Assembly (NCBI RefSeq): GCF_023028105.1
Contig: NZ_CP095491.1
Span: forward strand, 1,302,001 to 1,366,000
Direction of reading: 5' to 3'
DNA: 64,000 nt
Origin: Halosolutus gelatinilyticus
GTDB lineage: Archaea > Halobacteriota > Halobacteria > Halobacteriales > Natrialbaceae
Shown here: piece after piece, positions 35,670-45,180 of the stretch
Layout of the letters: each line of letters starts with the position of its first letter
How positions within the stretch are numbered: the first letter of the stretch is position 1
Notes under the pieces: model-generated
What the model was told of the DNA's origin: nothing
The model's input: only the letters and a program-made list of their open reading frames with translations
Databases searched by the model: none
Position numbers and translations under genes: made by a program

Positions 35670-38600
35670 ATGAGCGTTCGGGGAGAATCCACCGGTAGAG
35701 CGCGAAACACGACGGCAGGTGTTGATCGGAAACCGCGGTGGCCGGCCCTCGGGTTCGGCGTGATCGCGGTCGTCGTCCTCGTCCTCGCCGTCCGGGCGAT
35801 CGGCGTCGACGGCACCCACCTGGCCCGCCCACCGAGCGGACTCGCGCCGATCGGCGTCCTCGGTCTCGTCGCGTGGGACGGTCAGAAAGACGCGATTAGT
35901 CGGCTGGCGACGTCGGTCGAACGGCTCGCCGCGGGCGAAGACGACGTCGACCTGCCGAGGGACCGCCGCGACGAGATCGGGCACCTCTCGCAGGCGGTCG
36001 ACGAACTGGCGGAAACGCTGGCCGACAGCGAACGGCGACTCGAGGCCGAGCGCCACCGCGCCGACGCCGTTCTCGACGCGGTCGACGACGTCGTTCTCGT
36101 CGTCGGCGAGGACGGCGCGCTTCGTCGCTGGAACGAATGCCTCTGCGAGGTGACCGGCCACGCCGACGCCGAACTCGAGTCGATGCGGGCGATCGATCTC
36201 GTCGCCGAGGCCGACCGGAAGCAGATCGAGACTGCGATCGACGACGGATTCGAGACGGGACCGACCCGCGTCGACGCGGCCCTCGAGACAACGACGGGGA
36301 CGGCCGGTTCCCGCGAGTTCGTCGTTCGGCCGACCGCCGATCTCGACGGGCGGCCGACCGCGGTGATCACCGGTCGAGACGTCGCCGAGCGCGCGGATAC
36401 CGACCGACGGCCCCACGATCGCGAGCGGCACGCGGCGTACACGGACGACATTCTCGACGCGGTCGACGACATCTTCTACGTTCTCGACGACGACGGGTAT
36501 CCCAGACGCTGGAACGAGCGCCTCCGCGAGGTGACCGGTTACGCCGACGCCGAGATCGAGTCGATGCACGCGACCGAGTTCTTCGCCTCCGAGGATCGCG
36601 AGGCGGTCGCCGAGGCCATCGAGACGGTGGTAGCGGGAGGGAACGATCGCGTGGTGGTGTCGTACCTGACCGCCGACGGGAAGGCGATCCCGTACGAGTT
36701 CACCGCGTCCCGGATCGAGGATCCGGACGGGAATCCGGTGATCGCCGGGATCGGCCGCGACGTCTCGGACCGCGTGGAGAAAGAACGGAAGCTCCGGAAG
36801 CGCGAGCGCCAGCTCTCGACGCTCATGAGCAACATCCCCGGCATGGTCTACCGCTGCCAGAACGAGCCCGACTGGCCGTTCGAGTTCGTCAGCAAGGGCT
36901 GTACGGAACTCGTCGGATACGAGCCGGAGGCGCTGGTCGACGGCGACGTGAACTGGGCGACGGACGTCCTGGACGAGCGTGGCGAGGATCTCTGGGAGAC
37001 TGTCCAGCGGGCCGTCGCGGAGCGGGAGCCGTTCCGGGCGACGTATCCGATCGAGACCGCCGACGGCGAGCGGCGGTGGGTGAGCGAACACGGTCGCGGC
37101 GTGTTCGCCGAGGACGGCACCCTCGACTGTCTGGAGGGCGTCATGATCGACATTACCGATCGGATCGAGAGCGAGCGCGAACTCGAGCGGACGCGACAGC
37201 TGCTCACCCAGGCCCAGCGCCTGACGAACGTCGGCGCCTGGGAACTCGACCTCACCGCCGAGCCCCCCGAACTGGAGTGGTCCGACGGCGTCGCCCGGAT
37301 CCACGGCGTGGCGACCGACGTCGAGATCGATCCGGCGGACGCGATCGCGTTCTACCCGCGCCAGGACCGCGATCGGGTCGAGGACGCCCTCGATCACGCC
37401 ATCGAAACCGGCGAGAGCTACGATCTCGAACTACAAATCGAACGGAGCGACGGCGAACGGCGGTGGGTGCGGACGATCGGCGATCCGGTCGCGAAAGCCG
37501 GCGAGATCGTCGCGGTCCGCGGCTCGATCCAGGACATCACCGACCACAAGGAGCGCGAACGCGAACTCGAGCGGTACGAAACGATCATCCAGGCTCTCGG
37601 CGATCCGGTCTACACCCTGGACGAGGAGGGCTACTTTCGGTTCGTCAGCGACGCGATCGAACCGTTGACGGGGTACGAGCCGTCGGAACTCGCCGGCGAA
37701 CACGTCTCGACGTTCATGACCGAGCGCGATCTCGAGGACGCCCGGGAGCTGGTTCGAGACCTGCTCCGGACCGACTCCGCCTACGCGACGCTCGAGATGG
37801 CGCTTCCGACGGATGACGGCGACGTGATCGAGGCCGAAAACCACATCGCGCTGTTGCCGACGGACGACGGCTCGTTCGCGGGTACCGCCGGCGTCGTCCG
37901 CGACATCACCGACCGAAACAAGCGCGAGCGCGAACTCGAGCGGACGACGGATCTGCTCGAGCGCATCGAACGGATCGCGTCGGTCGGCGGCTGGGAGATG
38001 GACGTCCGCGCCGAACCGCGAACGGAAACCTGGACCGAGGAGCTCTACCGGCTGCACGACGTGCCCACGCACGTGAGCCCCGACCTCGAGCTGGCGATCG
38101 GCGGCTACCACCCGGACGATCGAGAGGCGGTCCGCGAACGGATCGAGGCCGCGGTCGAGGCCGAGACGGGGTACGATTTGGAAGCTCGCCTGCAAACCGA
38201 TGCGGGCGAAAGCAGGTGGGTGCGAGCGATCGGTGAACCCATCTACGACGCGGACGGCGACCTCGTCACCTACCGGGGATCGGTACAGGACATCTCACAC
38301 CGAAAACGGCGGGAACTCGCCCTCGAGTCCCTCCACGACACCGCTCGCGGCCTGTTGCAGGCCGACTCCGCGACCGGGGTCGCCGACCTCGTCGTCGAGA
38401 CGGCCGCGGAGGTGCTCGACGTGGACGGCGTCGGCGTCTACCTCCTCGACGACGACTCGAACGCGCTCGAGCCGGCCGCCGTCACCGAGGGGTTCGTCGA
38501 CCGCTGTAACGGGACGCCGGCGATCCCGATCGGCGCCGACGACTCCGTCCTCTGGCACACGTTCGTGACGGGAACGCAGATGGTCTTCGGCGACGGCGCC

Positions 38601-40043
38601 GCCATCGAACACTCCCTGTTGTTCGACACCGGCGTCGACGGCGGGCTGTTGGTCCCGATCGGCGACCACGGCGTCTTCGTCTTCCTCGCGCCGCCGCCGA
38701 CGATCGACGAGGAGACGCGGCGGCTGATCGAGACGCTCGTCGCGACGACCGAGGCCGCGTTCGATCGCCTCGAGAGCGAGGCGAGCCTGCGCGAACGCGA
38801 TGCGGAGCTCGAGGCGCAGAACCGGCGGCTCAAACGCCAGATCGGGATCACCGAGATCATCCGATCGATCGATCAATCGCTGGTCCGGGCGACGAGCCGG
38901 GAGGAGATCGAACGGACGGTCTGCGAGCGGCTGGCCGACACCGACGACATCGCGTTCGCGTGGATCGGCAGGATGGATACCACCGAAGCCGGCGTCGAAC
39001 CCCGCGAGTGGGCCGGAGCGGCCGGCTCGTACCTCGATACCGCCTCGCTGCTGAGCGACGAACGGGCGCCGGAGCCCGCGGTGACGACCGCGCTCACCGA
39101 GACCTCGACGGTCGTCTCGAACGTCGTCACCGGCCTGCAGACCGAGCCGTGGCGAAAGACCGCGCTCGCCAACGACTTCGCGTCCTGTCTCAGCGTTCCC
39201 CTCTCGTTCGACGAGTACTCCTACGGCGTCCTCTCGGTGTACGCCGTCGAACCGGACACCTTCGGCGAGCTCGAACGGGCGGTGTTCGAGGAACTCGGCG
39301 AGAACATCGCGAACTCCATCAACGCCGTCCAGACGCGACAGGCGCTGCACGCGGACGCGCTCCTCGAACTCACGCTCGAGTTCGACGAGTCGGAGACGTT
39401 CCTCGCGCGACTCGCCCGGGAGACGGGAGCGACCGTCGAGTACGAGGGCGTCGCGACCCGCTCGGCCGACAAGACGCGCCTATTTGTAACGACTGCCGGC
39501 GCCGCGCCCGAGGTCGTCGAATCGGTCTTCGACGACCTCGTCTCCGTGGTCGATTTCCGACTCGTCTCCGAGGGGGACGATCGCTGTCTCTTCGAGGCAA
39601 CGGTCACCGGACCGTCGCTCGTCTCCCGGCTCCTGCGCCACGGCGCGGGCCTGCGATCGGTCCGCGCCACCGGGACGACGATCGAAGCGGTCGTCGACGT
39701 GCCGCCGACGACGAACGTCCGAGAGTTCGTCGAGATGCTCGCCGAGTGGTACTCGAGCGTCACCCTCGCCGGCCGACAGAACGTCGAGCGGACGATGCAC
39801 ACGCGGGAAGAACTGGTTTCGTCGCTGTTCGAGTCGTTGACCGATCGCCAACTCGAGGTGCTCCGGACGGCCTACTTCGCCGGCTTTTTCGAGTGGCCGC
39901 GCACGTCGACCGGCGAGGAGGTCGCCGCGATGCTCGGCGTCTCCCAGCCCACGGTCAACCGACACCTCCGGGTCGGTCAGCAACGCCTCCTGACGCAACT
40001 GTTCGGCAGCGAGGGCCACACGCTCGTCGGCGCCGAGACCTAG
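35670..40043 (+). CDS. Giant multi-PAS/GAF bacterioopsin-activator-type regulator
   Basis: The 1457-residue protein has an N-terminal membrane helix (about residues 26-46), a HAMP-like linker, and about six PAS domains (roughly 120-235, 255-375, 385-495, 505-630, 635-750, 755-880). They include two with VGAWELD/VGGWEMD starts typical of PAS_3. Two GAF domains follow (about 890-1040, 1065-1215), then a Bat-type domain and a C-terminal HTH-10 unit: SLTDRQLEVLRTAYFAGFF with GEEVAAMLGVSQPTVNRHL. There is no histidine kinase core, so it should sense directly and bind DNA. Redox, oxygen or light are typical PAS/GAF inputs; ligand is not predictable. Start at the ATG at 35670; a GTG at 35655 is possible. 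Confidence 0.85.
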   Translation: MSVRGESTGRARNTTAGVDRKPRWPALGFGVIAVVVLVLAVRAIGVDGTHLARPPSGLAPIGVLGLVAWDGQKDAISRLATSVERLAAGEDDVDLPRDRRDEIGHLSQAVDELAETLADSERRLEAERHRADAVLDAVDDVVLVVGEDGALRRWNECLCEVTGHADAELESMRAIDLVAEADRKQIETAIDDGFETGPTRVDAALETTTGTAGSREFVVRPTADLDGRPTAVITGRDVAERADTDRRPHDRERHAAYTDDILDAVDDIFYVLDDDGYPRRWNERLREVTGYADAEIESMHATEFFASEDREAVAEAIETVVAGGNDRVVVSYLTADGKAIPYEFTASRIEDPDGNPVIAGIGRDVSDRVEKERKLRKRERQLSTLMSNIPGMVYRCQNEPDWPFEFVSKGCTELVGYEPEALVDGDVNWATDVLDERGEDLWETVQRAVAEREPFRATYPIETADGERRWVSEHGRGVFAEDGTLDCLEGVMIDITDRIESERELERTRQLLTQAQRLTNVGAWELDLTAEPPELEWSDGVARIHGVATDVEIDPADAIAFYPRQDRDRVEDALDHAIETGESYDLELQIERSDGERRWVRTIGDPVAKAGEIVAVRGSIQDITDHKERERELERYETIIQALGDPVYTLDEEGYFRFVSDAIEPLTGYEPSELAGEHVSTFMTERDLEDARELVRDLLRTDSAYATLEMALPTDDGDVIEAENHIALLPTDDGSFAGTAGVVRDITDRNKRERELERTTDLLERIERIASVGGWEMDVRAEPRTETWTEELYRLHDVPTHVSPDLELAIGGYHPDDREAVRERIEAAVEAETGYDLEARLQTDAGESRWVRAIGEPIYDADGDLVTYRGSVQDISHRKRRELALESLHDTARGLLQADSATGVADLVVETAAEVLDVDGVGVYLLDDDSNALEPAAVTEGFVDRCNGTPAIPIGADDSVLWHTFVTGTQMVFGDGAAIEHSLLFDTGVDGGLLVPIGDHGVFVFLAPPPTIDEETRRLIETLVATTEAAFDRLESEASLRERDAELEAQNRRLKRQIGITEIIRSIDQSLVRATSREEIERTVCERLADTDDIAFAWIGRMDTTEAGVEPREWAGAAGSYLDTASLLSDERAPEPAVTTALTETSTVVSNVVTGLQTEPWRKTALANDFASCLSVPLSFDEYSYGVLSVYAVEPDTFGELERAVFEELGENIANSINAVQTRQALHADALLELTLEFDESETFLARLARETGATVEYEGVATRSADKTRLFVTTAGAAPEVVESVFDDLVSVVDFRLVSEGDDRCLFEATVTGPSLVSRLLRHGAGLRSVRATGTTIEAVVDVPPTTNVREFVEMLAEWYSSVTLAGRQNVERTMHTREELVSSLFESLTDRQLEVLRTAYFAGFFEWPRTSTGEEVAAMLGVSQPTVNRHLRVGQQRLLTQLFGSEGHTLVGAET

Positions 40044-40104
40044 TCCCGGACGTCGGCGATCGCGGAGAGGAACGCACAAGGAGCCGGTGCCCGTAGTCGG
40101 TCGC

Positions 40105-40908
40105 ATGGAGACGACACAGCGCGACGGCCCGATCTGGTCGACGATCGTCGCGGTCGGCCTGGCGGTACTCGGCATCCTCGCGACCCAGTTCACGACGCTG
40201 CCGGCGTTTCTGGTCGACCCCGCGCTCTTCGAGTCGCCGACGAACGCATCGATCGGGGGGCGAACACTCCTGTTGATCCTCAACTTCCTCGGGTTCGTCC
40301 TCGCCGGCGGCGCCTACCTGGCTTGGACCGGTCGGGGCTGGTCGTACGTCGACCTTCGGTGGCCGACGAAACGGGGCTGGCTCTACGTCCTCGCGGGGAT
40401 CGCGGGCAGCATCGCGTTCTACTTCCTCGCCAGCGTGCTCATCCAGATGCTCAGGCTCCCCACTGCGGACAGCCAGGTCCTCGATTACGTCGGGACCGAT
40501 CAGACGATGATCCTGGTCATGATCGTCATCGTCTTTTTCTTCAACGCCCCCGCCGAGGAGTTCCTCTTCCGGAACGTCGTCCAGAAGCGCCTTTATGCAG
40601 CCTTTACGCGGCTCCAATCGGTCGCCATCGCGAGTCTGATCTTCGCGCTGATCCACTTTCCGACCTACGTCCTCTACGCCGAGTCGATCGTCGCGACCGG
40701 CGTCTCGCTCGCGATCGTCTTCGGCGGCGCGATCATCTTCGGTTACCTCTACGCGGAGACGGACAACCTCGTCGTCCCGATCGCCGCTCACGCCGCCTTC
40801 AACGCCTTCCAGTTCGGCCTGCTCTATATCGCAATCGAGTACAACCTCGACGGCGCCGAGCCCACCACCTCGCTGCTCGTCGATCTCGTCGCGTCGATGC
40901 CGCTGTAG
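40105..40908 (+). CDS. CPBP-family intramembrane glutamic endopeptidase (CAAX protease-like)
   Basis: This 267-residue membrane protein has about eight hydrophobic helices and the three motifs of the CPBP/Abi family: PAEEFLFRNVV (Glu151, Glu152, Arg156), FALIHFPTYV (the FxxxH motif), and AHAAFNAFQFG. These residues form the Rce1-type glutamate protease site. Prokaryotic members process membrane proteins or peptides, or give bacteriocin immunity; the substrate here is unknown. The start at 40105 (METTQRDG) is preferred over 40087. Confidence 0.9.
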   Translation: METTQRDGPIWSTIVAVGLAVLGILATQFTTLPAFLVDPALFESPTNASIGGRTLLLILNFLGFVLAGGAYLAWTGRGWSYVDLRWPTKRGWLYVLAGIAGSIAFYFLASVLIQMLRLPTADSQVLDYVGTDQTMILVMIVIVFFFNAPAEEFLFRNVVQKRLYAAFTRLQSVAIASLIFALIHFPTYVLYAESIVATGVSLAIVFGGAIIFGYLYAETDNLVVPIAAHAAFNAFQFGLLYIAIEYNLDGAEPTTSLLVDLVASMPL

Positions 40909-41010
40909 TATCGCACTACTGCCACGTTTGGTTCGCGTTCGCACCGATTCGACCGCACTCGCGACCTCGACGTCCGTTCATTTATTATCTGGCGGCGGTG
41001 AGGAACCCGT

Positions 41011-41529
41011 ATGTCTCAGGCGAAGGGCGACCGCCGCGAGCGGGAACTCGTCAACGCACTCGACGACGCCGGCTTCGCGGTGATGCGCGCCCCCGCGAGC
41101 GGCTCCGCGACCGAACGCGAACTCCCCGACGTACTCGCCGGCGACGGCGACGTCTTCTACGCGATCGAAGCTAAATCGAGCGCCGGCGATCCGATCTACC
41201 TCTCCGGCGAGGAGGTCGAGGCGCTGACCTACTTCGCCCGGAACTTCGGGGCGAAACCCCGAATCGGCGTCCGGTTCGATCGGGAGGACTGGTACTTCTT
41301 TCACCCCGCCGACCTCTACGTGACCGACGGCGGCAACTACCGCGTCAAGAAGGAAACCGCGATCGCCGACGGGACCGACTTTACCGAATTCGTCGGCGAG
41401 AGCGAGAAGGTCACGCTCGACGCGATCGACGAGGCCGACTCCGGCCCCGACGAGGACATTCTCCGCGTCCTGAACGCCGTCAAGCAGGGCGTAATGGACA
41501 TCGACGAGGCCACCGAACTGCTCGAGTAG
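41011..41529 (+). CDS. hjc: Holliday junction resolvase Hjc
   Basis: Hjc cuts four-way DNA junctions in archaeal recombination. The 172-residue protein has the nuclease core [26 protein letters not shown] (Asp40) and YAIEAKSS (Glu53, Lys55), the E...D...ExK set of the endonuclease fold. The segment from about residue 125 on is an acidic helical C-terminal extension ([20 protein letters not shown]), longer than in thermophilic archaea but usual in haloarchaea. It marks the last clearly core gene before the long non-coding stretch and the glucan locus. Confidence 0.93.
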   Translation: MSQAKGDRRERELVNALDDAGFAVMRAPASGSATERELPDVLAGDGDVFYAIEAKSSAGDPIYLSGEEVEALTYFARNFGAKPRIGVRFDREDWYFFHPADLYVTDGGNYRVKKETAIADGTDFTEFVGESEKVTLDAIDEADSGPDEDILRVLNAVKQGVMDIDEATELLE

Positions 41530-42738
41530 TCCGAATTTTCCGATCGGGACGTCCGTTGCAGGGTGTCGCGGCGAGGGAACAGGGTGATTCGGAGTCCGTA
41601 CCGCGGCCGGAAACTCAAGAACAGTTTATATTCCCCAAGGTATTGACCTATCTCGATTAGAGCTCTGATTTTTATAATAGTCAACGTTCGTATATATATT
41701 GCGTCGAACGCGTCCGATCGACCGGTCAGCGGCGGGCCACGAATCCGGTCGACTCCCCGGGATCGACACTGCCCGGATCGCGTTGCGATCGGCGAGCCCG
41801 CGATCGGATTCGGGGCGAATCAGGACCGGCCGTCCGACGAACACCGGACTCCGATTCGGACGAACCGCCGGTTGTCGCTCGAATCGGTCGAAACCAGGAA
41901 ATCGCGAGATCGTTCGGAGCGGCGAGAGACGGGACCGGCGGCGTTGCACCTCCGAACGCGGCGACGTCGCGCGACACGATGTCCGTCACGATCCGCTCTC
42001 GATTCCGGAGACGATCGCCGTAAATCAGGACCGATTGTATATCTATCAAATATCACATAGATAGCTAGAACTATTATATTTTCTGGGTGTTTTGTATCCG
42101 CAAGTGAAAACTTAATAGAAGTTTCTTCGTCGATCGCGTTCGGACTCAACCGGCGGTGCTCGGAGCGACCCGCATCGATCCGTCGGGAGCGCCGGCCAAA
42201 CGCGATCGCGGCGCAACCGCCGGATCACCGCCCCCTATTACAACAGTACGTGTGTAAAAATCAGTGTTGGAGATCGAATCTCGCCGGATGTGGAACTGTT
42301 TCGGACGGGCCGACCAGCGGCTTGCTACGGCCGGCGTAGCGCTCGGGGTGGACGCGAAGTCGACCGCTCGCATCGGTACACGCGGAGACCGCGTTGGGTT
42401 CCCAGTCGCGCGTTTTTGACCCACGAATTGACACGTACCTGAGATACGTTCGAGTTTGTTTATCAGCAGCCCATAAGATAGTGTGGTTACATTTCACCCC
42501 CGTCATTGTGTGGTGGTTCTTTTGAGAAATCGTGAAATAAATAGGTGGCAGATAGAATAGGTTGTGGGAAAAGTGAAAATCATTCTACTGTATTCTCGAG
42601 CGCGATATCCGCCGTAGACGGCGTCTACCCGGCAAGTTTCGGTCGCGGCGATCGCCGAGTGAGATTGGGACGATCTCGGCGACGAACCGATCGAGACGAA
42701 AAGGAATCAGTCGAGACGGGTCCCGCGACGCGGCGGGT
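41530..42738. other. 1.2-kb gene-free, AT-richer stretch before the glucan locus
   Basis: No reading frame here looks coding: all are basic and low in Asp/Glu. AT-rich islands occur at about 41630-41700, 42010-42130 and 42430-42600, each much richer in A+T than the flanking genes. I see no origin-type repeats, no tRNA, no CRISPR repeats and no terminal inverted repeats of an IS. It may be decayed mobile DNA at the border of the glucan island, or a long regulatory or RNA region. Confidence 0.5.
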
Positions 42739-44979
42739 TCAGTTATCGCGCGGCGGGGCGGCGAGTTCGAACGTTCGGTCCGCGACGAAAAGGCGGAGGC
42801 TTCCGTCGTCGAGTCGGCCGTCGCGCGATCGATCGAAGAGGCCGAGCTCGTCCGGGCTGATCCGGAGGTCGACGGTCGCTCGCTCGCCGGGTTCGAGATC
42901 GACGCGCTCGAACGCCCACAGTTCGCGGACGGGGGTCACGACCGAGCTGAACTCGTCCCGGCCGAACGCCTGGACGACCTCGCTTCCGCGTCGATCACCC
43001 GCGTTAGCTACCGTGACGCGGACCGCGAGATCCTCGCCCGGACAGATCGCGTCCGCAGAGAGGTCGATCGACTCGTACTCGACGGTGGTGTAGCTGAGGC
43101 CGTGGCCGAATTCGAACAGCGGGTCGTACGACGACGGATGCTCGTCGGACCCGATCGGGCGCGGGTGCGGCAGGTGGTTGAAGTACGTCGGGAGCGACTC
43201 CGCCGATCGCGGGATCGAGATGGGGAGCCGCCCGCCGGGTTCGGACTCGCCGAACAGCGTCTCCGCGATCACCTCGCCGCCGACCCGGCCGGGGTAGTAC
43301 GCCATGAGGATCGCCGGCACCGTCTCCGCCAGCCACTCGACGGCCAGCGGGCGGCCGGTGACCAGAACCGCGACGACTGGCGTCCCCGTCTCCGACACCG
43401 CCGTGACGAGATCGCGCTGCGCGTCTGGAAGCGAGAGTTCGTTCCGCGTCGGGAACTCGCCGGTCTCGCCGTCGGTCTCCGCGGACGGGCCGAACTCGTG
43501 GAGGTACCAGTCCTCGCCGAGGGCGACCACGGCGACGTCCGCCTCGGCCGCGCGCTCCGCGGCGGCGTCGATATCGACGGGCGCGTTGATCCCGCTTCCG
43601 GGTTCGTGGGTGACGGTCGTCTCGTCGTCGACGACGTCGGCGATCCCCTCGAGGATCGTCGTCCCCGGGACGCCGGCGTCCGCGTTGCAGCTCCATCCGC
43701 CGTTCTGGTGGACCATCTCGTCGGCGTTCGGTCCGGTCACGAACACCTCGTCGACGCCGTCGTCGAGCGGGAGCACGTCCCCGTCGTTTTGCAACAGGGT
43801 GAGCGACTTCCGGACGGCCTCGCGCGCGATGTCGAGGTGTGCGGGGGCACCCAGGACGTCCGCAGCGTCGGGGTCCGGGTACGGATCCTCGAAGAGCCCG
43901 AGCGCGAACTTCGCCCGCAACACTCGCTCGACACTATCGTCGATCGCCCGTTCGGACAGCTCGCCGCGGTCGACCAGTTCACGGACGTGCCGGGCGTGTT
44001 CGCCGCCGGCGACCGACCCGATGTCGAGACCTGCCTCCCGGGTCTGGCGCGCCGCCTCGATCGGCGTTCCCGCCGTGCGGTGTTCCTCGTGTAACTGGGT
44101 GATCCCGTTCCAGTCGGAGACGACGACCCCGTCGAAGCCCAGTTCCTCGCGGAGAAGCTCGGTCAGGAACCGCCGCGATCCGTGCGCCGGTTCGCCGTCG
44201 ATCGAGTTGTAACACGGCATCACCGCGCCGGCGCCCGCGTCGAGCGCCGTTTCGAACGGCGGGAGGAGCGCGTTGCGAAGCGTGTGCGAGGAGACGTCGA
44301 CCGGCGCGGCGTCCTCGCCGCGCGTGGGGACGCCGTAGGCCGGGAAGTGCTTCGCCGTCGCGAGCACCGAGGTCTCGTCGAGTTCGTCGCCCTGGTAGCC
44401 GCGGATCTCACCCGCGACCAGCGTACCGACGAGGAACGGGCTCTCGCCGTACGTCTCTCCGGTCCGGCCCCACCGCGGATCGCGCACGACGTCGCAGGTC
44501 GGACTGTAGTTCTGCGCGGCCCCGGTCGCGCGCATCTCCGCCGCCGTGATCCCGGCCGTGCGTTCGACGAGATCGGGACACCACGTCGCCGCCGCGCCGA
44601 GGTTGTTCGGAAAGACGGTCGACTCCTTGACGTACGCGTGACCGTGGATCGCGTCGGCGGCGAACAAGAGCGGGACGCCCAGTCGCGTCTCCTCGACGGC
44701 GTAGTTCTGCAACCGGCGCGCCGCGTCGACCGCGTCCGCGAGCGACTCGTTGGGCGACCCGCCCCAGCCGAAGGGGGCGACGGCGCCGATGTGGTACTCG
44801 TCGATCTCCTCGATGACGTCGTCGACTCCGTGGGGACCCTCGGCGAGCGTCCCGACGTAGGAGCCGGCCAGTTGGCCGATCTTCTCCGCGAGCGTCATCC
44901 GATCGAGCAGATCGGCGACGCGCGCTTCGATCGACAGCGACGGATCTAGGTACGGCTCGCTGTCCTCTAGGCTTGTCAT
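42739..44979 (-). CDS. Cytoplasmic GH3 beta-glucosidase
   Basis: The 746-residue enzyme has the GH3 layout: (beta/alpha)8 barrel (residues about 10-330), alpha/beta sandwich (about 370-590) and C-terminal FnIII domain. The nucleophile is Asp289 in VVVSDWNG. Other landmarks are LLFAADAIHGHAYV, NYSPTCDVVRDPRWGRTGET, ATAKHFPAYG and GHGLSYTTVEYE. It lacks a signal peptide, so it works on imported oligosaccharides and frees glucose from laminari- or cello-oligomers. It is divergent from the ABC importer. A motif shared with the GH16 promoter lies 11-27 bp before its start. Confidence 0.92.
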   Translation of the reverse strand: MTSLEDSEPYLDPSLSIEARVADLLDRMTLAEKIGQLAGSYVGTLAEGPHGVDDVIEEIDEYHIGAVAPFGWGGSPNESLADAVDAARRLQNYAVEETRLGVPLLFAADAIHGHAYVKESTVFPNNLGAAATWCPDLVERTAGITAAEMRATGAAQNYSPTCDVVRDPRWGRTGETYGESPFLVGTLVAGEIRGYQGDELDETSVLATAKHFPAYGVPTRGEDAAPVDVSSHTLRNALLPPFETALDAGAGAVMPCYNSIDGEPAHGSRRFLTELLREELGFDGVVVSDWNGITQLHEEHRTAGTPIEAARQTREAGLDIGSVAGGEHARHVRELVDRGELSERAIDDSVERVLRAKFALGLFEDPYPDPDAADVLGAPAHLDIAREAVRKSLTLLQNDGDVLPLDDGVDEVFVTGPNADEMVHQNGGWSCNADAGVPGTTILEGIADVVDDETTVTHEPGSGINAPVDIDAAAERAAEADVAVVALGEDWYLHEFGPSAETDGETGEFPTRNELSLPDAQRDLVTAVSETGTPVVAVLVTGRPLAVEWLAETVPAILMAYYPGRVGGEVIAETLFGESEPGGRLPISIPRSAESLPTYFNHLPHPRPIGSDEHPSSYDPLFEFGHGLSYTTVEYESIDLSADAICPGEDLAVRVTVANAGDRRGSEVVQAFGRDEFSSVVTPVRELWAFERVDLEPGERATVDLRISPDELGLFDRSRDGRLDDGSLRLFVADRTFELAAPPRDN

Positions 44980-44989
44980 GGATGTAGGT

Positions 44990-45006
44990 ATCTGAAACGG
45001 CAGTTA
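44990..45006 (+). promoter_or_regulatory. Glucan-locus motif at the GH3 promoter
   Basis: The + strand reads ATCTGAAACGGCAGTTA. The GH16 upstream region (52965-52981) has ATCTGAAACGAATGTTA, identical at 14 of 17 positions with mismatches only in the three-base middle. At GH3 it lies between the probable TATA (CTTATTAA, minus strand) and the start codon, over the expected transcription start, where a bound protein would repress. Confidence 0.45.
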
Positions 45007-45133
45007 ATAAGTGTATCCCCGCCGATCCAACGGGTCGATTCCGGCGACGGCACCGGACGCCGTCGAGCGAATCGTCCCCGATCGGAGAGCGAACGCACGC
45101 GCGGTAACGATAACAGCGTACTGAAAAGTTATG

Positions 45134-45152
45134 ATTTTCGAAAATTATATAA
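45134..45152 (+). promoter_or_regulatory. ABC-importer promoter: palindrome next to TATA box
   Basis: A perfect 12-bp palindrome ATTTTCGAAAAT (45134-45145) runs directly into TTATATAA (45145-45152), a strong archaeal TATA element. The TATA centre is about 32 bp before the ATG at 45181, giving a leaderless or very short leader. The palindrome covers the BRE and is a good operator candidate for the importer operon. Confidence 0.5.
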
Positions 45153-45180
45153 TAGAGGGTACGTAACGTGGAGTAGCACC

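Noticed and set aside
42146-42506. Two overlapping - strand frames of 81-92 codons
   Set aside because: Basic, proline/arginine-rich translations unlike haloarchaeal proteins, with no start context or domain.
41530-42738. Replication origin in the AT-rich gap
   Set aside because: No orc1/cdc6 gene nearby and no repeated origin-recognition-box motif was seen.
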